The notes: generated by a model from the letters alone, not told the origin. Shown: positions 22,168 through 33,965, counted from the first letter of the stretch. The stretch: 64,000 bases of DNA from Ichthyophis bannanicus (GCA_033557465.1 CM066033.1:231076109-231140108), one strand, 5' to 3'. Numbers and translations: made by a program.

Positions 22168-22212
22168 ATCCTGACATGGCCGTGTTTCAGCTCACTGCCT
22201 TCTTCAGAGGGA
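22168..22212 (-). ncRNA. Hammerhead ribozyme motif (PLE-type)
   Basis: Read on minus: CTGAAGA (22207-22201), a short stem II (GGC agtga GCT with one G-U pair), GAA, stem III ACA/TGT closing a six-base loop, then the cleavage triplet GTC (22175-22173). Stem I is short (TCC-type pairing with GGA, three pairs). All core residues match the hammerhead consensus. PLE terminal repeats are known to carry such ribozymes. A 'caataaag' word follows about 18 bp downstream, as in the copies at 44-45 kb. I found no inverted partner nearby. Confidence 0.65.
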
Positions 22213-23770
22213 ATATCAAAAATGAGAATATACATCAATAAAATATCAATGCATTTGTAAAACACAAAATCAAATTAAATACCAACAGAATAAAAGAAGA
22301 TACAATAATGCTAATGATAATAAAAACAGACAAATTAGAAAAAAATAAAATAAGAACATTAAAAGTGCTCATTGGACTATACACGATTAAACAAATAAAC
22401 AAATAATATAACATAAAAGTATAAATACTGTGGTCATGTAGCTACAAACATGCATACTGATAATATGTTATAAAAATTATCAAAGGAGTGAGACAAGAGA
22501 CAGAACATTGTACAGGAGGTACTAAATACAAAATTAAATAAGTAATACCAGCACGAAACCATGGGCCAGTGATAAGAGCCCACATAACCATATCTGTTGT
22601 GTACTCAATATAACAGATCTGCTTGAACCATAAATAAAACATTCCAACAGGAAAAAGGTTAGTTCAGAAGGGCACTGTGAATGAAATTCCTAAAGTGTAG
22701 GAAGGAAGAGGAGGGGGGAGGGGAAAAGGTGGGGGAGGGAAGGAAGGAAAGAAGGAAAAAGAAGGGTGGGGGAAGAGGAGAGAGAAAGGGAATGTCTAAG
22801 ATTATGTTAAATTGGTAAATGTCAGACCCAACAGAGGACTTATTGGATTATGAATAAAGGCTTTGTATAATAAAGGACAAAACCACAGGTGTCTAAAGAC
22901 TGTCTATGTATCTGTACGTGTGTGAGGAAAACAAAGGATAAAATCAAAACATTTGTAAATTAAACCTGCAAATGGGATCGGGCTACCTGGATAAAAGAAA
23001 AGAAGGCAATAACTGAATACATCTTAAAATGATGTATAGAATATAAACCTAGTAAGGACCATACCGGCAGTTAATCAATCACAGTTATTAAAATGAATAA
23101 AAAATAAAAAGGGGGTAAAAAGAATAGAAAGCACCTGTTAAGAAAGTAAAAGAGTAAAAAACACTGTCTAATTAGAGAGGAGTGTCACAAATTGATCATA
23201 AAACCTGATCGTGACAATGAGAGGCAAAACATGGGAGGTATATTGAAGAATGGTAATAGACCCGACATCGGACCATGCAATGAAATACTTAAAATTCAAC
23301 TGGCAAAAATCAAAAAAGAGGGGGGGGGGGGGGGCAGAGGAAGGGGGAAGGGAGAGGGAAGAGGGGAGGGAAAGGTACAACATGCGGTGCTGAGGATCGC
23401 TAAAAGTGCAGTAACAGGCATTCATAATTAGAATGGTGACATAAAGAAGAGTAGAAGGAAGAGTGGGAAAAAAACAAAGTTCTGAACACTAGATCCAAAG
23501 GGCTAAAATAGCCACAGGATAACAGCGATCAGACAATATCAAAAGAATATTAAAAGAGAGTGTAGGCACCAAAATATAAAACTAATGTACCTGGAAAGTG
23601 AAAAGGGTAATACTGTAACTTAAGGCAAGTGCTGATAATCATGAGCTGACTACAAAGAACAGACAAACCCAAAGAGAGGGAAGTCGAGTGGGTGCTGATA
23701 TACAATGATGTCACATTGACATGGTTATCTGGCTCAAGAACAGCAATCTTAAAAGGCAAAAGGTAAAAAC
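22213..23770. other. AT-rich, non-coding stretch with purine tracts
   Basis: No meaningful open frame on either strand. Purine-rich low-complexity tracts lie at about 22685-22795 and 23310-23375, the latter with an uninterrupted G run of about 18. The stretch may be the interior of the ribozyme-bearing element, but I see no boundary. Confidence 0.45.
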
Positions 23771-24143
23771 AAAGGGAGGCATTTTCAAAGGCATTTTCAT
23801 GGGTAACTGCCCTAGTTACCTGTGTAAATGCCTTATCCGGGATTTTCGAAAGGCATCTACATGGTAGTGTCTTTCTAAAGTCCCAGTTAAGTCCCTATAA
23901 CGTCCAGATACTATGCGATTAGCATCGCAAAGTGTTGGAGGCGTTCTGGAGCGGAGCGGGCGTGGAGGAAAGGGTAAGCGGGTAGCAGCGATTTTTCAGC
24001 AACACTACATCCCAAAAATCTCAAACCAAAATAGACCTAGGGAGACAGTAGTATCAAACACATATCACACTACACATCATGGCAGACAACAATGGTTAAT
24101 ATGCATAAGACCACGCATACAACCAAAGAATCAGAAAAGCTGA
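23771..24143. mobile_element. Piece of hairpin-type DNA element
   Basis: The words ggcattttcaaaggc and 'gggtagcagcgatttttcag' (near 23970) recur at 47080-47260 and, inverted, at 28165-28195 ('ctgaaaatcgctgctaccc'). They mark a dispersed palindromic element whose ends I could not fix. Confidence 0.4.
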
Positions 24144-25548
24144 AGGCCTGATTCTGATCCCGACTTATATTTATTTATTTATTTTATTTTTATTTATTAC
24201 AGTTGCTTATATACCGCACTATTCGGTATCAGCGCGGTTTACAGTATAACAAAAACAACCTAAACACAAACTGTTTGGTTTTACATAGAACAGGAATACC
24301 AACTTGGATAACAGGGATTGAACTATATACATGAGGGATAAATTCAATAACAGGGTTGGACTATTCAATAACAGGGTTGGACTATATACATGAAAAATTA
24401 GTTGCGATGAGTTATATGCAACACAAAGCTTATTTTAAGACGGAATGTGTCTGATCTGCAGGAAGGAGGCTGGGACTGTAATAAGACTAAGAATGGGTGT
24501 TTTTAGGTGGGGTTATTTAGATTCCATTGCTGGCTGGGTAGAATTGGCGGAAGAGGTGAAACTTGATTGCCTTCCTGAATTTAGTTAGGTCTGCAATAGC
24601 TCGAATATCAGGTGGTAATGCATTCCAGCATTTGGGGACGTAAAGACTGAAGGCCCTGTTTGCCGTTGTACAATTGCATTTAGTCAAAATCTTCGGTGTT
24701 ATTAGCAGATTTAGAGCTGTTGATCTCCTGGATCTGTTGGGTGGCACGGCTTGGATAAGCTCAGTAAGTGCAGTAGAGGAGATGTGCTTGATGGCCTTGA
24801 AAGAAAGAAGTAAAGTTTTGAAGATGATTCTTCCGTGTATTGGTAGCCAATGAAGCTGTTTTAGAATAGGAGTCACATGGTCACTTCTGGATGCTCCAGG
24901 CTGACCCAGACGTACAAAGGAGATCGCAATTCTGATCCTGCGGGGCACGTCTAGCTCCACAGGATCAGAATTGTGAACAAGCCTGTATGTGCAGGCCAGG
25001 ACTGCGATCCCGTCCCGGCCTGCACATATAGGCACTGCCTGGCTAACTCAGCCAGGGCTTTTAAATAGAGCCGCAGTGTCATGGCATCATGTTGCCATGG
25101 CACTGCGGCTCCATTTAAAAGCTGTGATGCTGGCCGCCTGCCCAAAATATTAATTCACCGCAGCCCAACCCCCAATCCAGCCTCCTAAGGCCAGGGTCGG
25201 GCTGCGGGGAATTAACACTGCACCCCCCTAGTCCCTTCCGTCCCCTGGAGCAGCAAAATTGAAACGTCCAGGGAAGTTATTCCACCCTGGGGATGTAATA
25301 ACTTCCCCGGCCATTTTGCCAGCCCTGAATGTACAGGACCGACATTAGAATTGGTCCTGTATGTCCAGGGCCGACAATCCCCCACTGCCCACCTACTTTC
25401 CGCTCCCGTGCCGCTCCTTCCCCGCCCCCATATAACTTCCCCACACAACCGGTGGGGAAGTTATACAGGGGCAGGAGCTGGCATGAATAGTGGGGATGGA
25501 TGTCCCATTGGGACGTCCATTCCTGCTATTCATGCCTCAGAATGACCC
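24144..25548. mobile_element. Non-autonomous DNA transposon, same family as 62831-63505
   Basis: The left end reads aggcctgattctg and the right end ctcagaatgaccc, matching the ends of the element at 62831-63505 in reverse order. Shared interior includes gtgcaggcc/ggcctgcaca hairpins, 'ggctaactcagccagg', 'ggagccgc' blocks and gggacgtcc palindromes. An L2 fragment is inserted at about 24166-24920. No transposase is encoded. I could not identify a clear target duplication. Confidence 0.65.
24166..24920 (-). mobile_element. L2-like LINE 3' fragment
   Basis: A reverse-strand tail (tatttatttatttatttt, 'tataccgcactattcgg') is followed by C-terminal RT coding on minus, 24900-24517: HVTPILKQLHWLPI, LITPKILTKCNC, CWNALPPDIR and ending FRQFYPASNGI. 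Inserted into the DNA element 24144-25548. Confidence 0.8.
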
Positions 25549-28092
25549 CCTACAGGGAACACATTGGACCTTATATTCTACCCCAAAGAATGGACAAAAA
25601 ATAGAAAGATATCTCCTGTACAAATACAACTAGTGTCATGGTCGGACCACTACCTTATACAATTCTGCACAGTACTTCATACTTCTATACATAATATACA
25701 CCACAGAGATCAAACACATTATTAATTCAAGAAATTCGACAAAGAGGACATCCTAAAGAACATTATTCCTACACTGATGAATAACAGCAATGACCTTGAT
25801 ACCCTCCTTATGATCTGGAACAACACTCTACATGTGGCATCAACTAATCCACAGAGGAATACCTCAAAGAAACACAGAAACTAAAGAGTAATAAAGAGAA
25901 CATTGAGGAAGGATGAGAGAAAATGGAGAGCCACTAAATGTGAATTAGACCGGCTGAAATACATGCATACACTAAAACTATATCATCAAAGTATCAATGA
26001 CCTAAATAAAGAATACTACTCAAAAATTCTAATGAAATCACTAAATCGACCTAGATAATTCTTTCTCATAGTATAAGATCTAATTAAAAAAACGAAAGCA
26101 GATGACCCTCAAATAAACAATATAAGTGCCCAACAACAAGCCAATCACTTCTTGGAAAACTCCAGACTTCAAACAAACAGCCTAAAGAAAATATCATTTC
26201 ATAAACTAACAAACACTGTACTATGGGACACATTCTCTCCAAACAGCAATGAACAGATAGAACAATGTATCAAATTCAACAATACAACCACTTCACAACT
26301 CGACCCCTGACCAGTAAGCTGGATTAAAATAACCAGAACAGAACTAACACCCTACATCCAAAAAATAGTCAACCTTTCTCTATCCCAAGGGCGTATACCA
26401 AATGATCTGAAGAAGGCCATCATCCGCCCAATCTTAAAACAAAACTTCCTAAGCAAGCCCTGCCCCAGCTTGTACAGACCACTATCAGGTCTCCTATTTT
26501 TATCCAAGTGATAGAAAAGTCAGTAGAGAGACATTTTCAAGACTTCATAGACACAAGCGCCCAGCTCGACCCACACCAATATGGATTCCAAGCATACCAT
26601 GGAGTGGAAACCCTCCTAACATCCCTATTTAACACAATCATACAAGGAACTGAAAAAACAAAACAGGCCTACATTCTTGTATTCCTAGACATATCATCAG
26701 CTTTCGACACCATAAGTCATAAAATTCTAATCAATCAATTAAAATATTTTAGAATAGGAGGCAATATAATTCAATGGTTTAAGTCCTACCTCTCTAACAG
26801 CATGCAACAGGTGAAATTCAATAAGCCCTCTCTAAACAATTCAATCAGACCCAAAGTGTCCCACAGGGCTCAGCGCTATCCGCCTTATTTTTCAATATCT
26901 ATCTTCAGCCTATCTGCGACATAATCAGAGCGCTCAGCATGGATTACAGAATATACACTGATGACATCATGCTTCTCACAGCAGTCAAAATATCTTACCC
27001 AAACTATGAGAAAATAGTCAACTGCTTCAATGATGTATCGCTTTGGCTCAACTCAGTTAACCTATCAATAAACCTAAAAAAGACCGAAGTCCTATTCGTC
27101 ACCAGGAACCAAACATTTTCTCCACCTCAGCAACTACAAGTAAACAATGCCTTTCTAGAAGTCAAAAAAGAAATAAAATACCTGAGGATCCTATTAGATC
27201 AAAACCTCAATATGATCAAACACATTATACATGACAACACAAACAATCCACAACAAAACCAGAATGATACAATATCTAAGACCACTCCTATCGACAGAAG
27301 ACTTCCGCACTATAGCCGAAGCGCTAATATGCCCGCACTTTGATTTTAGTAACATTATCCTCCAAGGGTTCCCCAAACAAACCTTGAAACCTCTACAAAT
27401 GGCACAAAACATGGTAGCACGCACAATAATAAAAGTAGTCAGATCAGAACACATAACCCCCATCCTGTACTACCTACACGGGTTGCCTATGATACAAAGA
27501 ATCAAATTCAAGGCTCTAATGACAACATTCAAAACAGTAAACAATATAGCACCAACTTATCTTAATGCACTAATAAAGATGCAACAAGAAACAAGAAGGA
27601 GAAGAGATAATATGCAGAACCTATTAATTATCCCTAAAATCTTCAGAAATGCAATCTAATCAACAACTAACAGGGCATTCACATTCTTCTCCCCAGCCCT
27701 ATAGAACGCACTACTCAACAAATTGCGAGAAATAAAAGATCTAACAATATTCACAAAGCTACTCAAGACCTTCCTATTTGTAGAATACTACCAACCCACA
27801 ATGGAAAACTTAAATACATAAGAAACCACATCTCATGTAGCCCACACTCACCTCACCACACAGTCATACCCATTTTGTTAAATAACATCACTACACCCTA
27901 ATGGTCTGCACATGATGTAAAATACTGCTATAATGTTGATTACTGTTACTGTTCAATATGTTCCTTGTAAACCTTTCCTGGTAAACTGACCCGAGCAGTA
28001 TGAGCCATTATGTTCCCTGTAAACTGCCTTGATTACTTGGATAAAGCGATATATAACATAAGCAAATAAAGAAATAAAACAAATAAATAAAT
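25549..28092 (+). mobile_element. L2-like LINE, 5'-truncated
   Basis: Begins within the endonuclease domain (a WSDHYLIQF motif near 25640) directly after the DNA element end, and runs to a tail with 'aaagcgatatataacat' and aaataaataaata at 28020-28092. It is a relative of the longer minus-strand LINE at 47950-53507, sharing WSDH, WNNT and similar blocks. Confidence 0.85.
25560..27800 (+). pseudogene. L2-like endonuclease-RT remnant
   Basis: Several frames together carry the end of the endonuclease, the connector (KEYYSKILMKSL, 26010), PVSWIKITRTEL (26310), LKKAIIRPIL, HQYGFQAYHGVETLL (26575), FLDISSAFDTISHKIL (palm A, 26690), YTDDIMLL (palm C with T for A, 26950) and the C-terminal domain with ICPHFDFSNIILQGFPKQTL (27330) and HITPILYYLHGLPM. 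Palm B is damaged near 26860, and there are many stops (for example near 26057, 26308, 26510). Not functional. Confidence 0.82.
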
Positions 28093-28375
28093 ATCTACGA
28101 AGTCCTCTGTGCCTTAAAGATAGACAAGGTTTTTCCTCGCCTATCTTTAAGACACAGGGGCTAATCGGGTAGCACTGAAAATCGCTGCTACCCAGTTAGC
28201 TCCTGCGGCTTCTGGGCTGTGCGACGAGAACCGGATTTTCAATGCTTGGGCCGCATATGACCCCAGCATTGAAAATCCGGGTTAGATGGTCAGACAGCGG
28301 GCGGACTGTGCTCCGATGCGGCACATAGCACTGCCCAAATGAAAATTGGGCTCAAAATGAAAACCAAAGTAAGAA
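28093..28375. mobile_element. Hairpin-type DNA element piece
   Basis: Contains the inverted pair 'gccttaaagatag' / 'ctatctttaagac' (28111-28153), and 'ggattttcaatgc' / 'gcattgaaaatcc' around 28232-28280. Shares 'aaaatcgctgctaccc' in reverse with 23970 and 47220. No coding capacity. Confidence 0.5.
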
Positions 28376-28379
28376 TGCA

Positions 28380-28640
28380 CTTATTTTATTTATTTATTTA
28401 ATAAAATTCATATACTGCTTTCTCTTTCAGTCAAAGCGGCTTACAAGGAACAAAACCAGCAGAGTAACTGCTTTACAAAGAACTAGTTTACATAGAACAG
28501 GGTTCCTGGAAACAGTTACATTACATAGAACTGGGTTGGGGGGAACTTTAACAGGGGTCAACGTGGTAGTAGTAGCATCTAAGTTATCATCGATTTGCTA
28601 GGGATTAGGGATGGTGGCAAAAATTTGGGTGAACAATGAA
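28380..28640 (-). mobile_element. L2-like LINE 3' tail
   Basis: The plus strand reads tttatttatttatttaat, 'catatactgctttc' and 'aaagcggcttacaagg', the reverse complement of the recurring LINE tail. No coding sequence remains. Confidence 0.65.
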
Positions 28641-29192
28641 GAAGTAATGAAGAGGGCATGTGTTAACACACACTTGCCTTTCAGGATGCTTATGGAGCGA
28701 TTGGATTCAGAATTTTAGAGCAAATGTAAACGATCAATAAGAGGTTGTCATTTAAAGTGCTACTCTTGGCACCTAAAGGCAACTTAAGGTCATTCAGGAA
28801 AATAAAAAAAAAGGGGGAAGGAAACAAGCATGGATCAATAAAATAAACCCAATATATCATAGAGTAAAACAAATAAAAACGGCACTTAGTAAAAAGTAAA
28901 AAGTAAAAATGGGAGCATTAGGATGGCTAAACACATAGCAACAATCAAAAAACAATAAAAGCAGATAAGGGATGCTGATAAATAGATGCCAACATTAACA
29001 AAAGGAAGAGGTATACTGAAGATATCGATCACCACTGAAAGAAAATAAAACCATAAATAAAGTCATGTAAAACAAAACCATTGTTAACAGGATAAAAGAC
29101 TCAAACTGTATGAAAAAACATATATTCAAAGTACCTAAAAAAATAAAAAGTATCTTAAAACTAAACATTGATTAAAAAGAGAAGAATAACAC
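28641..29192. other. No recognisable feature
   Basis: AT-rich, A-run-bearing DNA without reading frames. A repeated aaaagtaaaaagtaaaaa word at about 28890-28910. Confidence 0.45.
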
Positions 29193-30425
29193 TTTGGGGT
29201 ATGTTTACTAAACTGCGCTAATGTGCGGGGCGCACTTGAGCGTGCGCTAAGGTACCTTAGCGCACGCTAATGTCATGTTACGGGGCATTTTTGTGCACGC
29301 TCAGGTGCGCGGCGCACTAATGTGCACGCTCATGTGCGCGGCAAGCTAATGTGCGATGAGGGCGGGGAAAGGCTCCCGTAGGGCGGAGGAAGGCTCCCCA
29401 GGGGCAGAGAGAAGGGGTCAATGGGTGGAGAGTGGGAGGGGAGAGGCTCCCCGCACATTAGCGAGGTTGAAATCCGAGGCAAAAAATACCGCGAGTGAAA
29501 ACCTCGCGTTAGAGCCGATTTAAAGGGAAGAGAAACCATTTTTGTCAGCAATGTATAGCAAAACCAGGGAAACCTACAAAAAGGTGATAAGTGTGATACA
29601 TGTGCACGGTACAAAAGTACAAATAAACATTGAAAAGGACCCCAACAAAATTAAAAAAAATTATAATCAAGCCGGGCAATAGTGATAGTAATGGGAAACA
29701 TAAAAAAACACTCCCAAGAAAGCCCCAAAAAATAAATATGAATTTTGGAAGGGTCTACACTCCGTCCCCATACAAGGTGAATGATTCCACAGTGAAATAG
29801 CACTAATCAAGGTTTTCCTCTCCTTTGGACAGGTTACCTATGGCATGCACATTTTCCACAACAGCAGGGCGGGCATGTCGGAATGGGCAACTGGACAGAT
29901 GCTGGGAAAGGGGATACAGAGGGCTGCAGGCGGCACATGCTGTGGTGCAGCTGGGGCACAGTGCGGACTAGGCAGATGCCTAGCTGGCACTTAGGAATGC
30001 TGAAATTGAACAGCAGCCAGACAGCAACTGATGAGGGCCAAACATGGGCACAAGAGTGTTTATCACAGTGTCACAGGGGATAGTACCCAGCAGGTACCCC
30101 CAAGGGCACAGAACATTGGCAGGCGGTGTTGGGGGGAAGCGTGGACGCCTATGCAGGCACCCCTACCCCAGAACATGCACCATAGGCAGCCGCCTACCTG
30201 CACACTGGATGGCTTGAGACTGCACACAACCAGCACCACCAGAAGAAGGGCATCTCAGCATGATGGCAGAGGGGTACTGGTGGTGGAGGGGGGCAGTGGC
30301 AGCTGCCCAGAGCAGACCATGGCCTAGCCCTGTGTAGATGGGTGCCATGCACTGCAACAGACAGGCTGTGTCTGACCAACAACCATGGTATCTCCAGGGA
30401 CTGCACAGTCCCTGTGAGCACAGTG

Positions 30426-30481
30426 TGGTGCAGTGAACACAGCCAGTATGCTCAAGAGCAGAAGGTCACAAGTTCAAGTCC
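30426..30481 (+). repeat. tRNA-like unit (boxes A and B), copy 1
   Basis: Box A-like tggtgcagtga at 30426 and box B-like agttcaagtcc at 30471. Not a foldable tRNA by eye; probably SINE-derived. Confidence 0.45.
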
Positions 30482-30882
30482 CAGCTGGGGCTACTGCCAA
30501 TCCAATCCCCATATTTTACCCACTACTAAACTGTGATAGTAAGGACAAACCTTTATTGCAGAGAACATACGCATGGTTCAAACGCCTATATTTTACCCCA
30601 CCGAGCACAGACACCAGAAACATGCACATTACCTGGAGCAGAGTCTCCCAAATACAGTCCTGGAGGCCCACAAATCAGTCAGGTTTTATGCTGTCTCCAC
30701 TATAAGGCCATGTCAGCATGGTGGCGGAGGGGTACTGTTGGTGGAGAGGGCAGTGGCAGCTGCCCAGAGCAGACCATGGCCTAGCCCTGTGTAGGTGGGT
30801 GCCATGCACTGCAACAGACAGGCCCTGCCGGACAAACAGTTATGGTATCACCAGGGAATGCACTGTCTCTGTGGCAACACGG

Positions 30883-30938
30883 TGGTGCAGTGAACACAAC
30901 CAGCATGTATGGAGGCAGAAGGTCACAGGTTCAAGTCC
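30883..30938 (+). repeat. tRNA-like unit, copy 2
   Basis: Box A-like tggtgcagtga at 30883 and a perfect box B ggttcaagtcc at 30928-30938; the better copy of the tandem pair. Confidence 0.5.
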
Positions 30939-32845
30939 CAGCTATGGTGCCTGCCAACCCAGTCCCCATATTTTACCCACTACTACAACGTGCTAATACA
31001 GACAGAACCTTTATTGCAGATGATGTAAACATGCCCAAAACACCTACATTTTACCCTACAGAGCAAAGACACCATAAACAGGCGCATTACCTAGAGCACA
31101 GTCTCGCAAATGCAGTCCTGGAGGGCCAAACAGCATTCAGGTTCCATGCTGCCTCTAATAAAGATGCCTGTGCTGCATATCTATGCACCACCCCCATGGT
31201 ATGCAGATGTATCTCATGCATATTCATGAGGGACAGCATGAAAACCAGAACAGTGTTTGGCACACCAGGACTGGAGTTGGGAACCTCTGCCGTAAAGCAG
31301 CAGCCAACAGGGGCAGACACACCCACACCCACAGGCTCCATTAGCCAATGCCTCCTGGAGAGGCAGGACATTGGGCCCTGCGTGCATCTCCCAATACTAG
31401 TCCTTGCATACCTTAGCAATGCCACCCTACACCTGGGAATATGGTACACAGCTATCAAACGTTTGCTGTGATTACTGGCAGATACCAATTCCTACGTTAA
31501 GCACAGTTTGCTGATTGAGCTCCATCATAGCAACTTTTCTGCTGTCTGTGGAGTGTGCTTCAGGTCTGGTCTCTGACAGTGTTTACCACCCTGGGAAGTG
31601 ACCCCCAACAGTATTGCGTACCATATCCATGCCTGCACTGTGCCCAGGACTGGTGTGGTGGCCAGGGCTGCTAAATTCCTCTAGAGTGGCACAATGCTGG
31701 CATAGGTGTGGGAGTGTGTGTCTGTCTATCCAGTGTGTGGTGGCTGCAAACACCCTCCACAGCCCACACTGCCAGCACTGTTGCCAGTATTGGCCTGCCA
31801 ATGTGCATAATGAGGAGCAAGGTACCATGGGTATAGCCCGGACAGGGTGGCCTGGCCAGGATGCATCTGCACAGGGCATAGGGCACTGGCTGGGACATTG
31901 TAGTGCCCGGCCACCAACTGCACAGACAGGTTGGCCACAGCATGTCTTGCTGGGAGATCACTCTCACCCTGACTGTGCAGTGACCACAGCATGGCTAGGC
32001 ACACCCCATAGTGCTATATGGTATTTTTCTCATGTGATATTTATGGGTTTTCCTTTGGGCCCCAGTCACTGACTTATCTGCTTGGTGTGTATGCTGACAT
32101 CCTAGTTTGGGGTGCACGCATTTCCACCAGGAACATGCACTATGGACTAGCTAGCAGACTGTCTGCAGCTGGTATGTGTTCTGATGGAGTGCCTTGCAGA
32201 GTGCAGCAGCTGAAGGCTTGCTGCAGGAGAATATCAGATAGTGGTGGGGTGCAGCTTAGCATATCCAGGCCTAATGTCTGTCTCCTATTGCATTATGGAT
32301 GTGTACAGCGCTGCATTAACTGCCCTGTAGGGTGTCTGTTCCCCAGCAGGACTGGGGTTGATGATCCCCTCTACTGCCACCATTGCAGGGAGGTAGAATG
32401 TGGATCTGTTGGTGGGAGACCTTGTTTACCACCCTTAGCACTGGAGGAGGAGGGTGGTGGTACATAATCCTCTTGGGGCTACACCTGACTGAGACATACA
32501 GATATATCCAAGGTGTGTCAGCAAAAACTACCTATCTCACACAGTAGCACTGCTGGGGACCTGGTGCTGGGCACCCCATCTCACCCTCAGGGTGAATGCT
32601 GTACCTGCACAATGTGACGGTGTGTAGCTACTCTGTGCCAGTACCACACACGGTCAGTTCCCCCTACCAGGCCGAGGTGCTATGGGGGTGCATACCCCAT
32701 CTTGTGATCATCTGTAGACTGCTGATTTGCATGTGCAGTGCATCATGGGTATGGGTGGGTTAACCCTATCCTGGTGACCACAGCAGACTGTTTGTGTGGT
32801 GATTTGTAGTCCTTCTGCAAACAGCCAGGGGCTTGCTAGCTGCTG

Positions 32846-32900
32846 TAGCCCACTGGTTACTTCATCTACCAGTGAAGCCAGAGGTCATGGGTTCACACCC
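32846..32900 (+). repeat. tRNA-like unit, copy 3
   Basis: tagcccactggtta at 32846 and ggttcacaccc at 32890, with 'gaggtcatg' between them in tRNA-like spacing. Confidence 0.5.
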
Positions 32901-32989
32901 ACAGTGGGGTTATTTGATAGGGCTGTCCAAAATATTATCTATTTTTAAAGTACATTAGTGCTGCCAGCAATAACACCCTCAGCGTACTG

Positions 32990-33250
32990 TAACCATAAGG
33001 TGCCTCAGAGGGCGCTTTATAGTGCGCCCTATAGGGTACCTTATGGTTACCGTCCATATAAGGTGCACTATACAGTATGCTATGGAGCGACTGATAGGGT
33101 GCCAGTACGTATAAGGTGCCTTATAAGGTGTCCTATGGAGCGCCTTATAGGGTGCCCTATAGGGGACATTATAGGGTGCAGTGGCGGACAGTGCACCTTA
33201 TAATGTGCCCTATGGAGTGCCTTATAGGGTGCCTTATGCGGCACCTTAGG
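32990..33250. repeat. Degenerate TATAGGGTGCC tandem repeats
   Basis: Words like ccttatagggtgcc, ccctataggg and aaggtgccttataagg recur about every 20-25 bp. A shorter patch recurs at 33525-33605. Highly palindromic. Confidence 0.75.
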
Positions 33251-33339
33251 TTACGGCACGAGAGGGTGTGTTTGCTGGCAGCAATTAATAAAATACAAAT
33301 AAAGTGCGGCAGGAAACAATACTTACATTTCAAAGCTGA

Positions 33340-33432
33340 TGCTTCAGCCAGTCTTACATATTGGGCACACTGGGGATGGAACTCATGACCCCTGTATCAT
33401 CAGTCAGTGCCTTAACCATTGTGCTACACTGC
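33340..33432 (-). repeat. tRNA-like unit, copy 4
   Basis: On minus, tagcacaatgg (a full box A match, within 33411-33427) and, downstream, a worn box B gagttccatcc near 33373-33385. Confidence 0.55.
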
Positions 33433-33659
33433 TGTTTCTCCTTGCATTTCAGCACACTTACTTATGCTTTCCATGCGTTTAAATGCACAGTTCTGCCATC
33501 AATAACAGTGCTATGACCTTGCTGTGCCTCATAGGGCACCCTATATGGCGCCCTATATGCCACCCTTTATGCAACATTGTAGGGTGCTATGGCGGACAGT
33601 GCACTAATTAAAATAAAATTAATATGTCTCAGACTGCAATATTACACATAACAGGTAGG

Positions 33660-33745
33660 GCCTCAGCCAGCCATATTCATTGGGCACAGTGGGGGATTGA
33701 ACCCATGATCTCTGCACCAGTGGTCAGTGTCTTAACCACTGTACT
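33660..33745 (-). repeat. tRNA-like unit, copy 5
   Basis: On minus, tacagtggttaaga (33731-33743) then a perfect box B ggttcaatccc (33693-33703), followed by sequence shared with copy 4 (tgtgcccaata). Confidence 0.6.
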
Positions 33746-33965
33746 GTGGCTCTGTTCCTGTACTTGCACATCAGCGTGCCACTTATGCTTCCCGCGCGCG
33801 TTTCTCATGTGCTAATGTGCGCGGCGCACATGAGCGCACAGCACACATTAGCGCATGACTAATCCCGGTTTGCTTTTTTCAAACTTACACGCCCACTCCT
33901 TTTATGGCATCCCGCACAATAGCGCGGCGCGCACCTAACGGGGTTTTAGTAAACATACCCCTTTG

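Larger units (their letters stand above)
30256..31171 (+). repeat. 458-bp tandem duplication
   Basis: The block starting cagcatgatggcagagggg at 30256 is repeated from 30714 (cagcatggtggcggagggg) in the same order: 'gcagctgcccagagcag', 'ggtgccatgcactgcaac', the tRNA-like segment and 'ccatattttacccac'. The copies differ by point changes and small indels. Confidence 0.82.
29196..33961. mobile_element. 4.8-kb element with Harbinger-like ends
   Basis: The left end GGGGTATGTTTACTAAA (29196-29212) is exactly inverted at the right end (33945-33961). TTT flanks both sides (29193-29195, 33962-33964), compatible with a 3-bp duplication as in PIF/Harbinger elements. Next to both ends are CpG-rich gcgcactaatgtgcgcgg palindromes. 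The interior (29640-33770) holds no transposase that I can see, but a 458-bp tandem duplication, TATAGGGTGCC-type degenerate repeats and five tRNA-like units. It may have grown by capturing other repeats, or two nearby MITEs may bound unrelated DNA. Confidence 0.6.

Noticed and set aside
26400..26430. ctgaagaaggcc, resembling hammerhead box 1 and stem II
   Set aside because: It is coding sequence of the L2-like RT (LKKAIIRPI) and no GAA box or stem I follows at the right place.
30842..31471. 209-codon frame
   Set aside because: Composed of the 458-bp tandem unit plus a dispersed hairpin repeat; overlapping frames are equally open.
31614..32467. Frames of 149-152 codons on plus and about 98 on minus
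   Set aside because: Low-information, Cys/Trp/His-rich translations with no family features, inside the terminal-inverted-repeat element.
33660..33745. Functional tRNA gene
   Set aside because: Boxes A and B are present, but no cloverleaf with a full acceptor stem could be made by eye; fits a SINE head better.
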